Shown: positions 1 through 6,928, numbered from the stretch's first letter. The stretch: 7,139 nucleotides of DNA from Candidatus Pacearchaeota archaeon (GCA_002690445.1 NZER01000261.1:1-7139), one strand, 5' to 3'. Translations and numbers: made by a program. The notes: generated by a model from the letters alone, not told the origin.

Positions 1-3000
1 GTTGGTCCTGTTGTTTCATTAGGTGGTGTTAATGTACCTTCTAATGTGGATGAGTGGGAATGTGCAGATAGTACTCATGTGGCTCCTGGTGTGGATAAAC
101 CCGAAGGTTATGTGGATAGTGGGGTTGGATGGTGTAAAGATTCTGAAGGGTTTACAACCGGGGAATGTGATGAAGAAGGGACTGTATGTGGGATTGCTGA
201 AGATGGAACACCTTTGGGAATTTTTGAAGATGCTCAATGTGGAAAAGATGGGGGAGAAAGCGCTATGGGGGCGGTTATTTTAGATATTAATAGATTAACA
301 GGATTTGTGATTAAATTTAATTGTTTAAATCCTCGAAAGAGAGAGGATTATATTAAGTTAGTGGAAAAGATTGTTAAAAAAATGAAGAAGGATGAAAGAA
401 GTTATATTGATAAATTTGAAGAGGTTATTGATGCAGGTCTTGTGAAGTATCCTGAGTGGGATAAAGAAATATTAATGCTTCTTGGAAAGATAGAAATTGT
501 TTCAAATGAAGAAGATGTAAAACCTTATAAGAAATTACTTGGAAAAGAAAGGGTTAAAGGGATGATTTATATTAACTTAGATGGGCCGGAGATATTTCGC
601 TATTCTACCTTTGTTAACGAATTAAGACAGCCACATTGTAGTAGTTTTGATCATGAAGATGGAAATGTTTTGGTAACTTATGATTCTGTTAATAAGGAGA
701 TTGTGGATACTAAGTGTAAGGGATTTTGTCTTGAAAGAATTACAGGTGAAACAAGTTGTTATGATCAATTTGAGGGTAGTAAAGAAAATGTAAAAAGTTT
801 ACTTAAGAAATTTAAAAAAGGAAATATGGGGGCTTTTCAGAATTTGATGTTGAGAAGAGACGTTAGGACGGTTACTCCTCTAATAGAAATTTTAGATGAT
901 AATAACAATTTTATGGAGTTTATGTATCCTATACAAGATAGCCTATCAATTTGGCCTTTAATAATAAGTTTGAATATAAATTTAATTGTAGGGGATGATG
1001 AATTGGCTCAAATTTCTTTGACGGATCTTGGACATATGGTTACTAAACATCAAATGATATCTCCGGATAATCCTTTAGTAGATAATTTGGATTCATTTAT
1101 TTGGTTGTTAGAATATAATGATTTTAAGGAGGAATCTATTCGGATTTTGAATCAAATTACAGGAAAAAGGGATAGGTATGACCATAAACGTTATTTTATT
1201 CTCCATCCACTTTTACCTTATTTAGAAGATGAGGATTTAAAGGTGGAGGTTTTAAAAGTTTTTAAAGGAACACTTTCTAGAGGCGTTTCTATTTATGATA
1301 AAAGTACTAGCGAGATTATTTTAAGATTGATGGATCCTTTAATTCCTTTATTAGAAGATTCGAATAAGGAAATTAGAACTTTAGCACTTGTGAATCTTCA
1401 ATATGTTTCTTATGTTAACCCTTCTGAGGGAGATGTAATAGATCCTTCGATATATAAAATGGTTATGCCAGTGATTAAATATCTGGATAGATATCAGGTG
1501 CATCATAGAAATGTTGTAAATATTTTGGTAGGAATAGCAATGAAAAGTCATCTTAGTTTGGAGACTACTCCTTTAGGGAAGGTTTTAGATCAGCTTATAA
1601 GTGATATAGGGGTTGGTAATAAACCGTCTACATTTGATGGAATTACAGGCATTTTAGAGGGGTGGAGAGGGGGTTATGGAATTTCTTCTTTGGATCCTGA
1701 TCACGATATTTATGGAAGGATAAATTCAATATTGAAAAAGTTAGAAGATGTTGAAATTGAAGATAAACAATATTATATAAGACTATTTGAAATGATGGAG
1801 CTCGCGATTAAAAAAATAGAAACGTCACAAAAAACAAAAGCTCCTCAAACAGGTGTTGTTTTTGAGGATATAAAATCTTTAGAATTAATTTTAGAAAAGG
1901 GGGATGAAGATAAGTTTGTTTTTAAAGAGATCCTGAAACTGTTTAATGCTCATATGAAAATTCATATAGGTTCTAGAAATTTGGAATCTTATATCCCCCT
2001 TTATTTAAAATATTCTCGGAGTAGGGAAAATGAAGTTAAAAAAGAGGTTTTAAATGGGATTAAAATATTGATTGAAAATATAGATGATAAATCTAAATTA
2101 GAACCTTTTTTTCCTTTTTTAAAGGAAGAAATTAAATCAAATAAATTTAGTTCATCTGCTTTAGATCTGTTATATGACTTGGTAGAATCCAAACCTGAAG
2201 ATTTAATTATTGTGAGCGGATTGGAGGGAGAGATACCGGATAATGGAGCTGGAGTTAAAGAGAATATCTTTGAATATTCCGAATATGATAGATTAAAAAT
2301 GTATGTAGTTGTAAAAGGAAAGGGGGAGAAATATTATTTAGGTTATGAAGGAGAATCTGATAATTATCCAACTCAAGCTAAAATTGATGGAAGAATTGTA
2401 AATTTAGAGAGATGGGATAAATCTTTAATAGAACTTCCTCTATTTTGGTCTACTGTTCTAAAAATTACTGGAGTTCCGGGATCTAGGAGATATCCATTGG
2501 GTATGGAAAATTTAATAAAACCTAATTATGATCGAGGATGGGAAGGGGAGATCATACTTTCTGAATGTAATAGACAACTTGATATTTATGATCCTAAATG
2601 TAATGATGACAATGTTGGAACAAATAGGTTTATGGTTTCATTGGGAACTAAAATAAGAAGCGAAGCCCATAGAATTTCTAGGAAAGGAAATACGGGTAAT
2701 GAAATTTTGAATATGCTTAAGGTTTTTCATGGAAATGTAAAATCTGGAGTGGGAAGTTGTCCGGTTAATGTGGCAAATATAGAATGGCTGGATTGTGCTG
2801 ACCTTCAAGTCGGTTTAGCTTATCAAATGGACTTTATAAATAATCCTTTTGATATTTCTGCACAAACTTTAGGAAGGCAAGAAGGAGATGAATCTTATAT
2901 TCGCGATGGGAAAGTTATTTCTGAGCCAAGAACAGATTGGAAAATGTTTTATAAATTTATTACTACTAGTGGAGTTAATCTGATAGATGTTTCTTATGAA

Positions 3001-4314
3001 GATGGGGGGATTTATATACTAGATGCAGATAAAACTGCAGCAGGATCTTATGAACAATATCTCATTAGATTATTTCCGAATGATTTATCATCTAGTGGGA
3101 GATGGTCGTATTTGGGTGGGAGAAGAGGAGATTATGGAGTTTTGCCTTCAAACAATGAGTTTAAGGGCTTATTAGTAAAGGGGGGTTATATTTTTATTGC
3201 AGACCCAAGTCAGAATTACGAACCTAAAAATATTGACTATGTACATATTTATGGTTCAGGTAATAGGGCATATGAGAGTGATCCAATGTATTCTGGTTCT
3301 ATTTCTATGAAAGGGCCTTATGATAGTTATAAACAAGATGTGGAGATAGGAGATTTGGATTCGGATCCTAAAGATATAGCTTTTGATGAAGTAAATAAAA
3401 TAATTTATATTTTAGTGGAAGATTTTTCTACCATAATGAAATTTGATATTGATAAAAATCCAATTAAATGGGAAGGGAAAGATAGCAATGGTATTTTTGT
3501 AGGGAAATTACCTGAAGGGATAGAGTTTAATGATGTTGCTCGAAATGAAGGGCAAGTTGGAGTACACTATGGAGATCAATTGATTTCAACTCAGCAACCA
3601 AAAACTTTGGTTTATTATGATGATAAAATTTATGTAGGTTTTTCAGAGGATTTACCTAATGGATTGATTAGGGTATTTAATGCTAAAAATGGTAATCTGA
3701 TTAGTGAGGTAGAAACAGGAGGTTCTCTTTCTTTAGCAATGGATGAAGTTACAAATAAATTATATGGGTTAGGAAAAAATAAAATTGTAGAATTTAATGA
3801 AAATGAGATTATAAGAGAAATTAAAGCCGAATTTACATCAGATAATCATCGATTTGATATAAATAATGGAATTGCATATATTGTGGGAACTGATGGTTCT
3901 TTGAAAGTTTATGATATTGAAAAGAAAGAGGTAGTGTTTTCTCTTGCAAAAAGAGACACACAGTTACACAAAATGATTGTAAAATTGGATCCAACGAAGG
4001 GTAAATATGAATATGAATATGAACCTGTAGTGGTAGAGGTAGGGAATGGACCAAATCAATTACATCCTGGAGATATGTTTGTAAAAGGGCACCCAAGAAT
4101 TGATCCTCATGACAAAAGGTATAGATATGCACAATATGGACATACAATTGGATTTTATGGAGATACAAATGAAAATGGTATTTTGGACCAAAATGATTTA
4201 ATTTTTCAATCTACCTCTGGGGGAAGGTTAGGAAGGAAAGGGGCGGTGGCTTATGATAAGGTTAGTTTTTTTAATAGTCCATTTGTTATAAGGAAATGGG
4301 CGGAAACTCCTTAA
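1..4314 (+). CDS. Giant exported-type protein: HEAT-like array plus papain/NlpC-P60-like domain split by a beta-propeller (5' partial)
   Basis: The frame is open to the left edge, so the true start lies upstream; the GTG at base 46 has no support as a start. The visible part is 1437 residues, numbered from base 1. Residues 21-80 hold five cysteines (21, 45, 56, 63, 80) and 213-253 four more, which suggests disulfides outside the cell. Residues about 255-740 are helical with HEAT-like units, clearest at 398-430 and 443-470. A papain/NlpC-P60-like domain starts near 765: YYLG 778-781, W805, W816, GTNRF 873, HRIS 890, then DCADL with candidate nucleophile C932. About six beta-propeller blades follow (strand anchors near 1004, 1063, 1134, 1210, 1254, 1291). 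The catalytic domain then resumes: GD 1357-1358, catalytic-type H1381 in GHTIGF, a calcium-type loop 1388-1399, and Q1403 as third polar residue. The convergent neighbour carries the same domain uninterrupted. A peptidase or amidase acting outside the cell is inferred; substrate unknown. Confidence 0.93.
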   Translation, partial: VGPVVSLGGVNVPSNVDEWECADSTHVAPGVDKPEGYVDSGVGWCKDSEGFTTGECDEEGTVCGIAEDGTPLGIFEDAQCGKDGGESAMGAVILDINRLTGFVIKFNCLNPRKREDYIKLVEKIVKKMKKDERSYIDKFEEVIDAGLVKYPEWDKEILMLLGKIEIVSNEEDVKPYKKLLGKERVKGMIYINLDGPEIFRYSTFVNELRQPHCSSFDHEDGNVLVTYDSVNKEIVDTKCKGFCLERITGETSCYDQFEGSKENVKSLLKKFKKGNMGAFQNLMLRRDVRTVTPLIEILDDNNNFMEFMYPIQDSLSIWPLIISLNINLIVGDDELAQISLTDLGHMVTKHQMISPDNPLVDNLDSFIWLLEYNDFKEESIRILNQITGKRDRYDHKRYFILHPLLPYLEDEDLKVEVLKVFKGTLSRGVSIYDKSTSEIILRLMDPLIPLLEDSNKEIRTLALVNLQYVSYVNPSEGDVIDPSIYKMVMPVIKYLDRYQVHHRNVVNILVGIAMKSHLSLETTPLGKVLDQLISDIGVGNKPSTFDGITGILEGWRGGYGISSLDPDHDIYGRINSILKKLEDVEIEDKQYYIRLFEMMELAIKKIETSQKTKAPQTGVVFEDIKSLELILEKGDEDKFVFKEILKLFNAHMKIHIGSRNLESYIPLYLKYSRSRENEVKKEVLNGIKILIENIDDKSKLEPFFPFLKEEIKSNKFSSSALDLLYDLVESKPEDLIIVSGLEGEIPDNGAGVKENIFEYSEYDRLKMYVVVKGKGEKYYLGYEGESDNYPTQAKIDGRIVNLERWDKSLIELPLFWSTVLKITGVPGSRRYPLGMENLIKPNYDRGWEGEIILSECNRQLDIYDPKCNDDNVGTNRFMVSLGTKIRSEAHRISRKGNTGNEILNMLKVFHGNVKSGVGSCPVNVANIEWLDCADLQVGLAYQMDFINNPFDISAQTLGRQEGDESYIRDGKVISEPRTDWKMFYKFITTSGVNLIDVSYEDGGIYILDADKTAAGSYEQYLIRLFPNDLSSSGRWSYLGGRRGDYGVLPSNNEFKGLLVKGGYIFIADPSQNYEPKNIDYVHIYGSGNRAYESDPMYSGSISMKGPYDSYKQDVEIGDLDSDPKDIAFDEVNKIIYILVEDFSTIMKFDIDKNPIKWEGKDSNGIFVGKLPEGIEFNDVARNEGQVGVHYGDQLISTQQPKTLVYYDDKIYVGFSEDLPNGLIRVFNAKNGNLISEVETGGSLSLAMDEVTNKLYGLGKNKIVEFNENEIIREIKAEFTSDNHRFDINNGIAYIVGTDGSLKVYDIEKKEVVFSLAKRDTQLHKMIVKLDPTKGKYEYEYEPVVVEVGNGPNQLHPGDMFVKGHPRIDPHDKRYRYAQYGHTIGFYGDTNENGILDQNDLIFQSTSGGRLGRKGAVAYDKVSFFNSPFVIRKWAETP

Positions 4315-5447
4315 TTTTTCCATCTCAAAATTTTTTGAGGAGGGTGTTGACATAGATAAATTTCTTTAGGTGAATTAAATAATGTATGAAACATAACATC
4401 ATATCCATTAAGGATTCCATCTGGTTCACCATAGGGTCCAGAATCTTGGGCTAGAAATCCAACGTGTCTAGTACTTAGTAATTTATCTCCGATTTTAACT
4501 TGTCCTGGTTGGTCACCATATCTTATGAATTCTCCTTTTTTGTTAAGGAAGTTGAAATGGTCATCTATATCTTCTACCTTTGCTATAGTATTAGAATGAT
4601 TAATCAAACCATAAGACCAAGTGTAAGGTAGGTGTTTTTTCCCTGAAAATCTTGCGGCTCCAACCATTAAATCAGCGCAATCTTGTGCTATGAATCTTTC
4701 AGTTTGATGATGTTCGGGAGGAGATTGATCATTTGTGCTTCGAGCTCCCCAAATATAAGGGAGGTTCATCCAAGCATAAGCCCATCCCAATTCGGTGTCA
4801 TCTTTTCTAAGACTAATTCTGTGGACATTGTCTTTTATGCCAAATTTGTCTGTACTTTCTTTTCCAGGAGTAGAATATGTTGAGTCATCATAATTAATTT
4901 TTAATTTATATCTCATAGTACCTAAATCTGGGGAATTATTTATTTTAATAAGACCTAATTCTTCTAATTGAGATTCTACTTCATGTTCTAGAGGTTGGGT
5001 GGGAGAAACATCTAAAGGGATTTCCCATTGTCTACAATCTTGAAGAGTTTCTTGGTAAGAAGGGGTTATATTTTCTGGAAAAAATGTTTTTTTTGGTTCT
5101 ACTTTTGACCATTGAATACCAAGATCTCCATATTTATGGTTCCATTTTTGAGGAAATACTTTTTTTCCATGAATATCTGCACTATCAGGGGTTCCTAAAT
5201 AAAAAGTGCTATCTCCTTGAGAAGCTTCAATAATAGCGTGAAGGTTAACATTTTGACCAAATTTAGCGTTTTTAGAGCTTGTAGAGGCCATATTTTGGTC
5301 TACTTGAGAAGTTATATGGACATTTTTAATATCTAAAGGGGTAGTTTTGTTTATTAGTTTTCCATAGGCTAAAGTTCCTGCTAAAGCTATGGGAAGTGCT
5401 ATTGAAGCTGTCCATTTTAATATTTTTTCTAAACGACTTTCTTTCAT
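4311..5447 (-). CDS. Membrane-anchored or secreted papain-fold (NlpC/P60-like) cysteine hydrolase, paralogue of the giant protein's catalytic domain
   Basis: A 378-residue protein. A basic N-terminus followed by a hydrophobic stretch at about 11-29 indicates a signal anchor or an uncleaved signal, so the rest should face outward. The catalytic domain covers about 65-378: FYLG 82-85, W102, W113, GTMRY 176-180, HRIS 209-212, YIWG 231-234, C257 in DCADL, GD 320-321, H328 in RHVGF, and H354 as the third polar residue. The order YxWG, DC, GD, HVGF, H is that of NlpC/P60-type papain-fold peptidases and amidases, but DCADL replaces the usual DCSGL. Spacing matches the convergent gene, except that C257 to H328 is 71 residues here and 449 there. 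The calcium-type loop after the His is degenerate (E341, D343-G344, D350). The ATG lies 27 bases from the centre of a TATA-like box with no Shine-Dalgarno site, so translation is probably leaderless. The stop codon overlaps the giant gene's stop. Cell-envelope or surface-polymer cleavage is inferred; a catalytically dead binding domain is also possible. Confidence 0.9.
   Translation of the reverse strand: MKESRLEKILKWTASIALPIALAGTLAYGKLINKTTPLDIKNVHITSQVDQNMASTSSKNAKFGQNVNLHAIIEASQGDSTFYLGTPDSADIHGKKVFPQKWNHKYGDLGIQWSKVEPKKTFFPENITPSYQETLQDCRQWEIPLDVSPTQPLEHEVESQLEELGLIKINNSPDLGTMRYKLKINYDDSTYSTPGKESTDKFGIKDNVHRISLRKDDTELGWAYAWMNLPYIWGARSTNDQSPPEHHQTERFIAQDCADLMVGAARFSGKKHLPYTWSYGLINHSNTIAKVEDIDDHFNFLNKKGEFIRYGDQPGQVKIGDKLLSTRHVGFLAQDSGPYGEPDGILNGYDVMFHTLFNSPKEIYLCQHPPQKILRWKN
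4315..4336 (+). terminator. Possible T-run terminator of the giant gene, inside the convergent gene
   Basis: T runs of five and six lie just after the giant gene's stop codon. They also encode, on the other strand, the last residues of the papain-like hydrolase. Termination here would produce a short antisense overlap between the two transcripts. Confidence 0.35.
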
Positions 5448-5469
5448 AGTATTAGACTAAAAAAAGGAG

Positions 5470-5482
5470 TATTTAAGCTTTA
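5470..5482 (-). promoter_or_regulatory. Archaeal BRE/TATA-like promoter of the papain-like hydrolase gene
   Basis: On the minus strand the sequence reads AAAGC followed by CTTAAATA. The TATA-like centre lies about 27 bases before the ATG. Archaeal transcription usually starts about 25 bases after the TATA centre, so the transcript would begin at or beside the start codon. This explains the absence of a Shine-Dalgarno site. Confidence 0.55.
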
Positions 5483-5492
5483 TTGTTAGGAT

Positions 5493-5511
5493 TACTGGAC
5501 AGTAGTTAATA
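5493..5511 (+). promoter_or_regulatory. Candidate palindromic operator between divergent promoters
   Basis: The sequence is TACTGGACAGTA followed by GTTAATA. The 12-base core has perfect 5-base arms, TACTG and CAGTA, around GA. Its centre (5498.5) is almost exactly midway between the two divergent TATA boxes, with 15 bases on each side. The pattern TACT-N4-AGTAGTTAATA recurs at 6193-6211. A dimeric regulator acting on both divergent genes is the natural reading, but no regulator gene is visible in the window. Confidence 0.5.
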
Positions 5512-5513
5512 TA

Positions 5514-5529
5514 GAAAGGTTTATAAATA
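5514..5529 (+). promoter_or_regulatory. Archaeal BRE/TATA-like promoter of the calcium-loop protein gene
   Basis: A purine-rich BRE-like GAAAGG is followed directly by TTTATAAATA. The TATA centre is about 33 bases before the ATG, which predicts a leader of under about 10 bases and no room for a Shine-Dalgarno site. This is the best TATA match in the window. Confidence 0.7.
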
Positions 5530-5557
5530 AAACTAAGTAGATAATTGTTAAATAAAG

Positions 5558-6202
5558 ATGTTAAATGGATATAAAAAAATTTTGGCGATTGTACCTTTAG
5601 TTTTTTTAGCTAGAGGGTTAGAAGCTAAAACAAATCCTATGTATTTGAAAAATGTATTCTCAGCTTTAAGTCCAAAAGACGTTAGAAGTGTTATTTATGA
5701 TACAAGTGAGAGAGAAGATGGAAAATTAACGTTTGAAAAGATAAAAGAAACGATTGCAAAAACAAGAGACTATGAAGGATATGTAGCAGATAGGTATTAT
5801 GGAGATTTTGATGGAATTCCAGAAGAGGAAGAAGTGAGAAGTTTTAGAAGATGTGCTAGAACTGGATTAAAGACTCTTGATGAATTAGAAAAAGATATGC
5901 CTGCTTTATTGGCTTTTGAAAATTTAAGAGGAAAATCTAGTAGGGAAATTAGAGATATTGTATTTAAATATGCTTCAGAATTAGCAGGTACTAAACGTCC
6001 TAGGGAAGAACAAGTAATTGAAGCTTTGAAAAATTTAGAAGAAGTTTCTCGAAAATATGCTCCAGATGTTTGTTATGGTGATGGAGATGGACATAGTGAT
6101 GAAAGAGAAAAGAATGAGATGACTGAAGATCCTGGATTATGGGGATTTAGACATTTAATAAATGAATATAGATTTAGGGAAGCTAATTTACCTACTAAAT
6201 AG
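5558..6202 (+). CDS. Small secreted protein with two DxDG (TSP3/EF-hand-like) calcium loops, function unknown
   Basis: A 214-residue protein that I do not recognise as a whole. It has a classic signal peptide: K6-K7, a hydrophobic core at about 8-19, and likely cleavage after A23 (LEA-K). The rest is mostly charged and helical. Two acidic loops resemble calcium sites: D83-F-D85-G-I-P with E89-E92 behind it, and D175-G-D177-G-H-S-D181-E-R-E183 followed by EDP. The second closely follows the bacterial thrombospondin type 3 pattern DxDGxSDxxE...DP. A weaker EF-hand-like stretch lies at about 48-60 (DTSEREDGKLTFE). The only two cysteines, C99 and C172, each lie near a loop and could form a disulfide. 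The start is supported by the signal peptide and by a TATA-like box 33 bases upstream (centre to ATG); there is no Shine-Dalgarno site. It is divergent from the papain-like gene and shares its candidate operator. A calcium-stabilised accessory or substrate-binding protein at the surface is inferred only. Confidence 0.88.
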   Translation: MLNGYKKILAIVPLVFLARGLEAKTNPMYLKNVFSALSPKDVRSVIYDTSEREDGKLTFEKIKETIAKTRDYEGYVADRYYGDFDGIPEEEEVRSFRRCARTGLKTLDELEKDMPALLAFENLRGKSSREIRDIVFKYASELAGTKRPREEQVIEALKNLEEVSRKYAPDVCYGDGDGHSDEREKNEMTEDPGLWGFRHLINEYRFREANLPTK

Positions 6203-6211
6203 TAGTTAATA
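6193..6211 (+). promoter_or_regulatory. Second copy of the candidate operator, before the lipoprotein gene
   Basis: TACTAAATAGTA followed by GTTAATA matches the 5493-5511 site at every position outside the 4-base spacer. The core is also a perfect palindrome, CTACTA-AA-TAGTAG, at 6192-6205. It overlaps the end of the calcium-loop gene, so its AGTA half includes part of the stop codon. It ends (AGTA half) 17 bases before the next TATA-like box, compared with 15 in the first copy. Confidence 0.48.
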
Positions 6212-6213
6212 AA

Positions 6214-6229
6214 TAGAAAACTTTAAAAA
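6214..6229 (+). promoter_or_regulatory. Archaeal BRE/TATA-like promoter of the lipoprotein gene
   Basis: TAGAAAAC runs into TTTAAAAA. The TAGAAA part is shared with the promoter at 5512-5517. The TATA centre is about 52 bases before the ATG, which predicts a leader of about 25-28 bases that includes the AGGAG site. Confidence 0.55.
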
Positions 6230-6260
6230 GGGATAAATTCTCCATTTTAGTATCAAATTA

Positions 6261-6265
6261 AGGAG
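6261..6265 (+). promoter_or_regulatory. Ribosome binding site of the lipoprotein gene
   Basis: AGGAG lies 12 bases before the ATG. It complements the CUCC core of the archaeal 16S rRNA tail and decides the start. The two genes to its left lack such a site. Confidence 0.65.
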
Positions 6266-6277
6266 ATAATAATAAAA

Positions 6278-6928
6278 ATGAATAACTTAGAAAAAGGAAT
6301 TGCAACAGGAGCTGCTATATTAATGACTGGGTGTGCACATATACCTTTTGTTAATAGAGGAAATCCTAAAGGAATGCAACAAATAGTTCAAAATGTACAA
6401 AAAAAAGGTGAAAGAACAGAATTTACTGATTTTGTAATTAAAAAACCAGGTGATGAGGAAGGTCTTATTAGATCTCAAAGAATGGATAAAGATTCTCCGA
6501 TGTATTCTACTACCGCTAAATGGATAGGAATAATGGAACGTCCGGCTTTTGTTTCTCCTGTAGATGGTACAAGATGGCAACATGAAGGGCAAGAAGTTGA
6601 TTTAGAATATGTTACTGGTGGAGCTTATCATCCAGCTTTAGAAACTACTTTTACACGACCTAATGGTGAAGAAATCATAATTAAGGAAATGGATGTAGTT
6701 GTGGATGGAAAATCAATAACTGAAATCGATGGTATTCCTGAAAGTGTAGGTCAAGAAGAGACTAGGATTGCTCAAACTGGAAAAAATACTTACCATGTTA
6801 GTATCTCTAAAGAATCAAAACCTTTTATGAAATTACAAAAAGGTAAAAGAGATTCTATAAAAAATGAGTACAAACAAGCTCTAAGAGGTTATAGAGCTAG
6901 AGAACAATTATCTGGAAGAAAACATTAA
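6278..6928 (+). CDS. Putative small lipoprotein, function unknown
   Basis: A 216-residue protein. The N-terminus has K6, a short hydrophobic core at 8-16, and the lipobox-like sequence M16-T17-G18-C19. C19 is the only cysteine in the protein, which favours lipid attachment over a disulfide role. After a basic, Gln-rich stretch (about 27-47), residues about 50-180 alternate polar and hydrophobic positions and look beta-rich, and the tail from 181 is basic and helical. I recognise no family. The start is supported by an AGGAG site 12 bases upstream and by the lipobox falling at the right distance. It lies 75 bases after the calcium-loop gene but has its own TATA-like box and a copy of the shared upstream motif, so it is probably transcribed separately yet co-regulated. 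A pyrimidine-rich terminator follows. Lipobox proteins are less well understood in DPANN archaea than in bacteria, so the anchoring is a prediction. Confidence 0.88.
   Translation: MNNLEKGIATGAAILMTGCAHIPFVNRGNPKGMQQIVQNVQKKGERTEFTDFVIKKPGDEEGLIRSQRMDKDSPMYSTTAKWIGIMERPAFVSPVDGTRWQHEGQEVDLEYVTGGAYHPALETTFTRPNGEEIIIKEMDVVVDGKSITEIDGIPESVGQEETRIAQTGKNTYHVSISKESKPFMKLQKGKRDSIKNEYKQALRGYRAREQLSGRKH

Noticed and set aside
23..283. An overlapping 86-codon reading frame at the left edge, and GTG 46 as a start for the giant gene
   Set aside because: The frame of the giant gene is open through base 1 with similar composition, and no ribosome binding site or promoter precedes either candidate. The short frame is a shadow of the giant gene.
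2791..2820. A transglutaminase-type reading of the DCADL region
   Set aside because: Transglutaminase cores need a Cys, then a closely spaced His and Asp. The GD...HxxGF and third polar residue order in both paralogues fits NlpC/P60-like papain folds better.
4006..4023. Three tandem TATGAA units
   Set aside because: They encode a short Tyr-Glu run at the end of the propeller; too short to call a repeat element.
3833..4168. A 111-codon minus-strand frame
   Set aside because: It lies opposite the propeller and calcium-loop region, has a His/Leu/Tyr-rich antisense composition, and has no promoter or ribosome binding site.
4324..4339. Inverted repeat CTCAAAATTTTTTGAG as a hairpin terminator
   Set aside because: The loop would be only 2 bases, the stem is mostly A-T, and the bases encode the conserved C-terminus of the minus-strand hydrolase. 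Only the T runs are kept as a weak terminator call.
4470..4480. TACT-T-AGTA as another operator copy
   Set aside because: The half-site spacing is 1 base instead of 4, GTTAATA is missing, and it lies inside the coding region just before the catalytic His codon.
6192..6205. CTACTA-AA-TAGTAG as a terminator hairpin of the calcium-loop gene
   Set aside because: There is no T run after it and the stem is short. Its match to the 5493-5511 site makes a regulatory role more likely.
6320..6592. A 90-codon minus-strand frame
   Set aside because: It is antisense to the lipoprotein gene, whose start, lipobox and ribosome binding site are consistent.
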